A stretch of DNA of 64,000 nucleotides from Leptolyngbya sp. SIO1E4 (GTDB lineage Bacteria > Cyanobacteriota > Cyanobacteriia > Phormidesmidales > Phormidesmidaceae). Position 1 is the first letter of the stretch; each line of letters starts with the position of its first letter. The stretch lies in NCBI GenBank assembly GCA_010672825.2, contig JAAHFU020000001.1, positions 248,001 through 312,000 of the forward strand, in the 5' to 3' direction. The position numbers and the translations under genes are program-made. Under the pieces are notes generated by a model. It saw only the letters and a program-made list of their open reading frames with translations. It did not search any database and was not told the DNA's origin. Positions 63,693 through 64,000 of this stretch are shown here, piece after piece.

Positions 63693-64000
63693 TAGAGGCA
63701 GAAACAGATGTAGAGGGCTGTTGACGCATCAGGGCAACGAATTCCCGAAAGAGGTAATCGGCATCATGGGGGCCAGGACTGGCTTCTGGGTGGTATTGCA
63801 CCGAGAAGAGAGGCAGGGTTTTGTGTCGCATACCGGCAACAGTGCGATCGTTCAAATTGAGATGGGTAATCTCAACATCGGCATCAGGGATAGAGTCGGC
63901 ATCCAGTGCAAAACCGTGATTTTGGCTCGTAATCTCTACCCGATGCGTCAAGCCACAGGGCTGATTGAGCCCCCGGTGTCCAAACTTGAGCTTGAAGGTC
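63679..64000 (-). CDS. carA: Carbamoyl-phosphate synthase small subunit (3' end)
   Basis: The C-terminal ~106 residues of CarA; the gene continues beyond the right edge. Visible are '[20 protein letters not shown]', '[20 protein letters not shown]', '[20 protein letters not shown]' and '[19 protein letters not shown]' (H-P-E of the class I glutamine amidotransferase). CarA releases ammonia from glutamine for carbamoyl phosphate, feeding pyrimidine and arginine synthesis. The last residues (STGSR) and stop are encoded in repeat copy F. Confidence 0.93.
   Translation of the reverse strand, partial: TFKLKFGHRGLNQPCGLTHRVEITSQNHGFALDADSIPDADVEITHLNLNDRTVAGMRHKTLPLFSVQYHPEASPGPHDADYLFREFVALMRQQPSTSVSASTGSR

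Overview
The window is a piece of a cyanobacterial chromosome. Cyanobacterial markers include a plant-type zeta-carotene desaturase, a SufR-controlled sufBCDS cluster, a ferredoxin:thioredoxin reductase catalytic subunit, a DesB-type omega-3 desaturase, VIPP1, ferredoxin-sulfite reductase and very frequent HIP1 octamers (GCGATCGC). The glycosyltransferases and polymerase at 50.8-57.9 kb resemble the hormogonium polysaccharide (hps) set of filamentous, motile cyanobacteria, so a filamentous strain is likely. The genus cannot be fixed from the sequence alone.

Layout. 0-0.7 kb: 5' end of a GT28-type glycosyltransferase and a GNAT acetyltransferase. 0.9-5.3 kb: a GAF-LuxR regulator facing an operon of ferredoxin-sulfite reductase plus three DsrE-like proteins. 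6-8.6 kb: NTF2-like protein and inositol-monophosphatase-family enzyme, then a secreted CAP-domain protein. 8.9-14.6 kb: dnaK, a small unknown protein, a CrtISO/RetSat-like FAD oxidoreductase whose 3' end overlaps antisense with a low-complexity envelope protein, and a small di-iron hydroxylase-like membrane protein. 15-20.5 kb: an unknown 554-residue protein, zds, an SRPBCC protein and a degenerate, short N6-adenine methyltransferase-like gene. 20.7-26.8 kb: dienelactone-hydrolase lipoprotein, fasciclin protein, coiled-coil protein, Na/Pi transporter, a NACHT NTPase with an Arg/Ala repeat, and a DUF4058 remnant. 26.9-33.3 kb: sufS-sufD-sufC-sufB-ftrC divergent from sufR, with three CAAC-N6-GTTG operators between them. 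33.6-42.2 kb: housekeeping genes (vipp1, aminotransferase, SDR, rpsN, rpsD, marC, desB). 42.7-47.2 kb: a TetR-type regulator with an extra C-terminal helix-turn-helix, divergent from a Rieske oxygenase, a close homologue of bacterial trimethylamine monooxygenase (Tmm) and a MOSC protein. 47.4-50.7 kb: phosphohexomutase, unknown ThuA-like protein, family 4 uracil-DNA glycosylase. 50.8-57.9 kb: hps-like polysaccharide genes. 58-64 kb: pentapeptide-repeat membrane protein, RmlD-like reductase, an RTX-serine hydrolase fusion, a 2H phosphoesterase and the 3' end of carA.

The most promising uncharacterised systems are (i) the TetR/HTH-Rieske-Tmm-MOSC cluster, which suggests oxidation of methylated amines or a related N- or S-compound; (ii) the sulfite reductase-DsrE-DsrE-DsrE operon with its facing GAF-LuxR gene; and (iii) the NACHT protein with a 24-bp coding repeat. 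A dispersed 96-bp element with TATAGC...GCTATA ends occurs in four full-length and two partial copies. It lies against the 3' ends of genes and in places supplies their stop codons. Heptameric CCTTCTG-type arrays and other palindromes fill several gaps. No rRNA, tRNA, CRISPR array or intact insertion sequence was recognised.
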